Source: Gammaproteobacteria bacterium (GTDB lineage Bacteria > Pseudomonadota > Gammaproteobacteria > GRL18). Taken from it: a stretch of 14,948 nucleotides of DNA. The stretch is taken from the NCBI GenBank assembly GCA_028571885.1, contig JAPVVU010000025.1:1-14948 (forward strand). The letters are read 5' to 3'. Shown here one piece after another: positions 13,101 through 14,948 of this stretch (positions are counted from its first letter, which is position 1; each line of letters begins with the position of its first letter). A model generated the notes under the pieces. It saw only the letters and a program-made list of their open reading frames with translations. It did no database searches and was not told the DNA's origin. Both the position numbers and the translations under genes were made by a program.

Positions 13101-14918
13101 TTAATTCCTTATTGCCAGAGAAACAGTAAAGATGCCATATTCATCAATGCGCTGCTCAATTTTAGTGAAGCCTGCATCTTCGACCAGTTGATCCATTTCT
13201 GTCTGAGAGCGACGGCGCATGACCCAGGCTGTTCCTTTACGGTGGCTGGTCAGTGCCCGGGCAATCATTTCTAATTGAGGATGCCACGGCTGGTTGGTAT
13301 AAATGAGGTAACCACCGGTTTGTATGCTTGATGACAATCCTTGCAAAGACTGACGAATGCGATCATTATCGGTGAACAGTTCATAAAGACCAGAAACAAC
13401 ACCCAGCGTGATGGGGTGATCATGCTTTTCATAGCTGCCGGCATCAAAGGCATTGGCTTTAACAAAACGGGCAATGTTATTAAGTCCCTTTTCTGTTATT
13501 AATTCAGCGCCTTTTTGCACATTTAAATCACTATAATCACGTAATAAAATTGAATCCGGTTGTTGCTTACTCTCTTCAATTGCTTCAAGTATATAACGTC
13601 CATGGCCAGAGGCTATGTCCATAATATTGACGGGCTTTGCCTGTGCACGAAGGGACTCTGATGCGCTGCGTAACAGTTCTTCTATATTCAGTTTACGTTG
13701 TCGAATGCCGCGCCAGCCGATTGAATTTAAATAATTTTTATCAATCAACTTGCCAAGGCCTGATATGCCTTGTGGTTTATTTCGATAGACATAATCCAGG
13801 GTGCTGCCTGAGTCAAAACCTGTCTCTTGACCCAGATTTACTCCCTTAGAAATTTTTCCGGCAGCTTTAAGTGACAGTCGTGTTATTGCCCAATACATAC
13901 CGCGAATGGAAAATGAGGATAATGGTGTGGCTAATTGATCAGATTCAAGTCGCGTAAATCCTGTTTTATCGGCATTGCTCAGCTCTTGCCGACAAACAGG
14001 TGCTGCAAATTGTTTTACAATAAACTCTCGTGCTTTATCGATGGCAATTTTTCGATCCTTCTCACCTAATGTATCATGATAAAAGCCATCAAGGATGTGT
14101 CTTTCTTTGACGAGGCTGCCCAGGCGTTCATAAAATTTGTGCTGTGGTTTATGGTGTACTACCCAGTCTGATCCGGAAATTAAAAGTTGTGTCGGGACAC
14201 TGATAGCCGCAGCATCATCAATGACTCGATCCGCTGCTTCATAAAGTGATAAGAGTATGTTTGATGAAATAGCCCTTGATATGAGCGGATCGGATTCAAA
14301 AGAGGCAATACGCGCAGGATCATGTGTAAGAAACTTGGCTTTCACATAACTATTGACATAAAAATGACCACGTATTGCCTGCATCAGCTTTATACCTGTG
14401 CGCGCAAAAGGAACATACAACTTAACTTTGAATGCTGGAGAGGCCAGTACCATTGAACGGATTTTTGGGGCATAGTCATGAACCCAGGTAGAAACCAATA
14501 CCGCACCCACACTTTGGGCAATAATCGCCATATCTTCTTCTTTAAAACCATAGTTGGCAGTGATGTGATCCACAAAGGTTTGAATATCACGAACGGAAGT
14601 TGCAAGACCCGGACTGAATCCGCGTTCACCGGGAGAGCAGCCATGACCTCTGGCATCCCAGGCAAAACAGTCATAATCCTGCATGTTCAGCTCATCAACG
14701 ATGTGACTTATACGTCCGGAATGCTCATGGCCTCGATGAAAAAGAACAACAGCACCTTTTGATGGCTTTGTTTCTGCAGGCCAGTGACGATAGAAAAGCT
14801 CAATATTATCATGTGTTGTAAAGTGTTTTTCTTTGACAGTTCTAAGGGCTGTATTATTCATTTTGGTTGTTGTTTTAGTGTTAGTTTTAGTGTTAATTTT
14901 AATGTTAGTTGAATTCAT
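13101..14918 (-). CDS. ynbC: Alpha/beta hydrolase - methyltransferase fusion, YnbC-like
   Basis: The 605-residue protein has a lysophospholipase/monoacylglycerol-lipase-like hydrolase at about 28-305 and a class I SAM methyltransferase at about 375-603. The hydrolase shows an oxyanion-region LFHRGHEHSGR, the AQSVG nucleophile elbow (134-138, S136; Ala replaces the usual first Gly), an acid in SGSD (D251) and H281 in GFYHD. The methyltransferase shows motif I MDIASGHGRYI (433-443) and a later VVSGLYELF segment in place of motif IV. E. coli YnbC has the same fusion and similar length. Neither substrate is known; context suggests acyl removal and methylation of a lipid or its head group. AGGAAG stands 6 bases before ATG 14918, so the low-complexity N-terminus (NIKINTKTNTKTTTK) is translated. 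Upstream lies only 30 bp of window. Confidence 0.92.
   Translation of the reverse strand: MNSTNIKINTKTNTKTTTKMNNTALRTVKEKHFTTHDNIELFYRHWPAETKPSKGAVVLFHRGHEHSGRISHIVDELNMQDYDCFAWDARGHGCSPGERGFSPGLATSVRDIQTFVDHITANYGFKEEDMAIIAQSVGAVLVSTWVHDYAPKIRSMVLASPAFKVKLYVPFARTGIKLMQAIRGHFYVNSYVKAKFLTHDPARIASFESDPLISRAISSNILLSLYEAADRVIDDAAAISVPTQLLISGSDWVVHHKPQHKFYERLGSLVKERHILDGFYHDTLGEKDRKIAIDKAREFIVKQFAAPVCRQELSNADKTGFTRLESDQLATPLSSFSIRGMYWAITRLSLKAAGKISKGVNLGQETGFDSGSTLDYVYRNKPQGISGLGKLIDKNYLNSIGWRGIRQRKLNIEELLRSASESLRAQAKPVNIMDIASGHGRYILEAIEESKQQPDSILLRDYSDLNVQKGAELITEKGLNNIARFVKANAFDAGSYEKHDHPITLGVVSGLYELFTDNDRIRQSLQGLSSSIQTGGYLIYTNQPWHPQLEMIARALTSHRKGTAWVMRRRSQTEMDQLVEDAGFTKIEQRIDEYGIFTVSLAIRN
14859..14906 (-). 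repeat. Four degenerate 12 bp tandem units at the start of the ynbC-like gene
   Basis: On the minus strand the units AACATTAAAATT, AACACTAAAACT, AACACTAAAACA and ACAACCAAAATG follow one another in frame and encode the Asn/Lys/Thr-rich tail before the hydrolase. Confidence 0.7.
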
Positions 14919-14948
14919 AATTTACTTCCTGTTAAGCTGTTGATGGTG

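Overview
The window is 14.9 kb of AT-rich DNA (roughly 40% GC by eye) that reads as a gammaproteobacterial chromosome. The clearest pointer is the right-hand third, a version of the Escherichia coli ynbBCD lipid operon. The other genes (a periplasmic c-type heme HAMP sensor, an FHA-GGDEF cyclase, a PhnD-like sensor domain, a secreted DsrE protein) fit a free-living, environment-sensing gammaproteobacterium. No phage, IS element, CRISPR array, tRNA or rRNA was seen.

Left part (1-5256) is a signalling block. A PhnD/TtrS-like periplasmic binding domain runs off the left edge on the minus strand. A plus-strand FHA-GGDEF diguanylate cyclase follows, ending only 15 bp from the end of a convergent minus-strand Ser/Thr protein kinase. 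Upstream of the kinase, in the same direction, lie a membrane heme sensor (Tll0287-like/DUF3365 domain, CXXCH, HAMP, no output domain) and a small exported protein. These three probably form one operon, read from a good sigma70-type promoter at 5425-5452. The kinase makes phospho-Ser/Thr and FHA domains bind phospho-Thr, so a heme sensor to kinase to c-di-GMP path is a reasonable but untested inference.

Middle part (5257-9468). A gene-poor spacer holds a 64-codon open stretch with no start codon and a strong hairpin. A secreted DsrE-family protein is divergent from a two-gene plus-strand operon: a flavoprotein carrying the motifs of flavin-dependent halogenases, and a Tas-type aldo/keto reductase. 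A small all-helical hypothetical protein with an enforced TTG start converges on them.

Right part (9537-14948) is a tight minus-strand operon read from beyond the right edge. Its order is ynbC-like (alpha/beta hydrolase fused to a methyltransferase), ynbD-like (PAP2 fused to a dual-specificity phosphatase), a small three-helix membrane protein, ynbB-like CDP-diacylglycerol synthase, and a PlsC-type acyltransferase. A CDP-alcohol phosphatidyltransferase (ynbA) would be the expected missing member, just outside the window. The set looks like an accessory pathway making and trimming a phospholipid whose head group is unknown. Several 12-15 bp in-frame tandem duplications sit in the linkers and tails of the ynbC- and ynbD-like genes.
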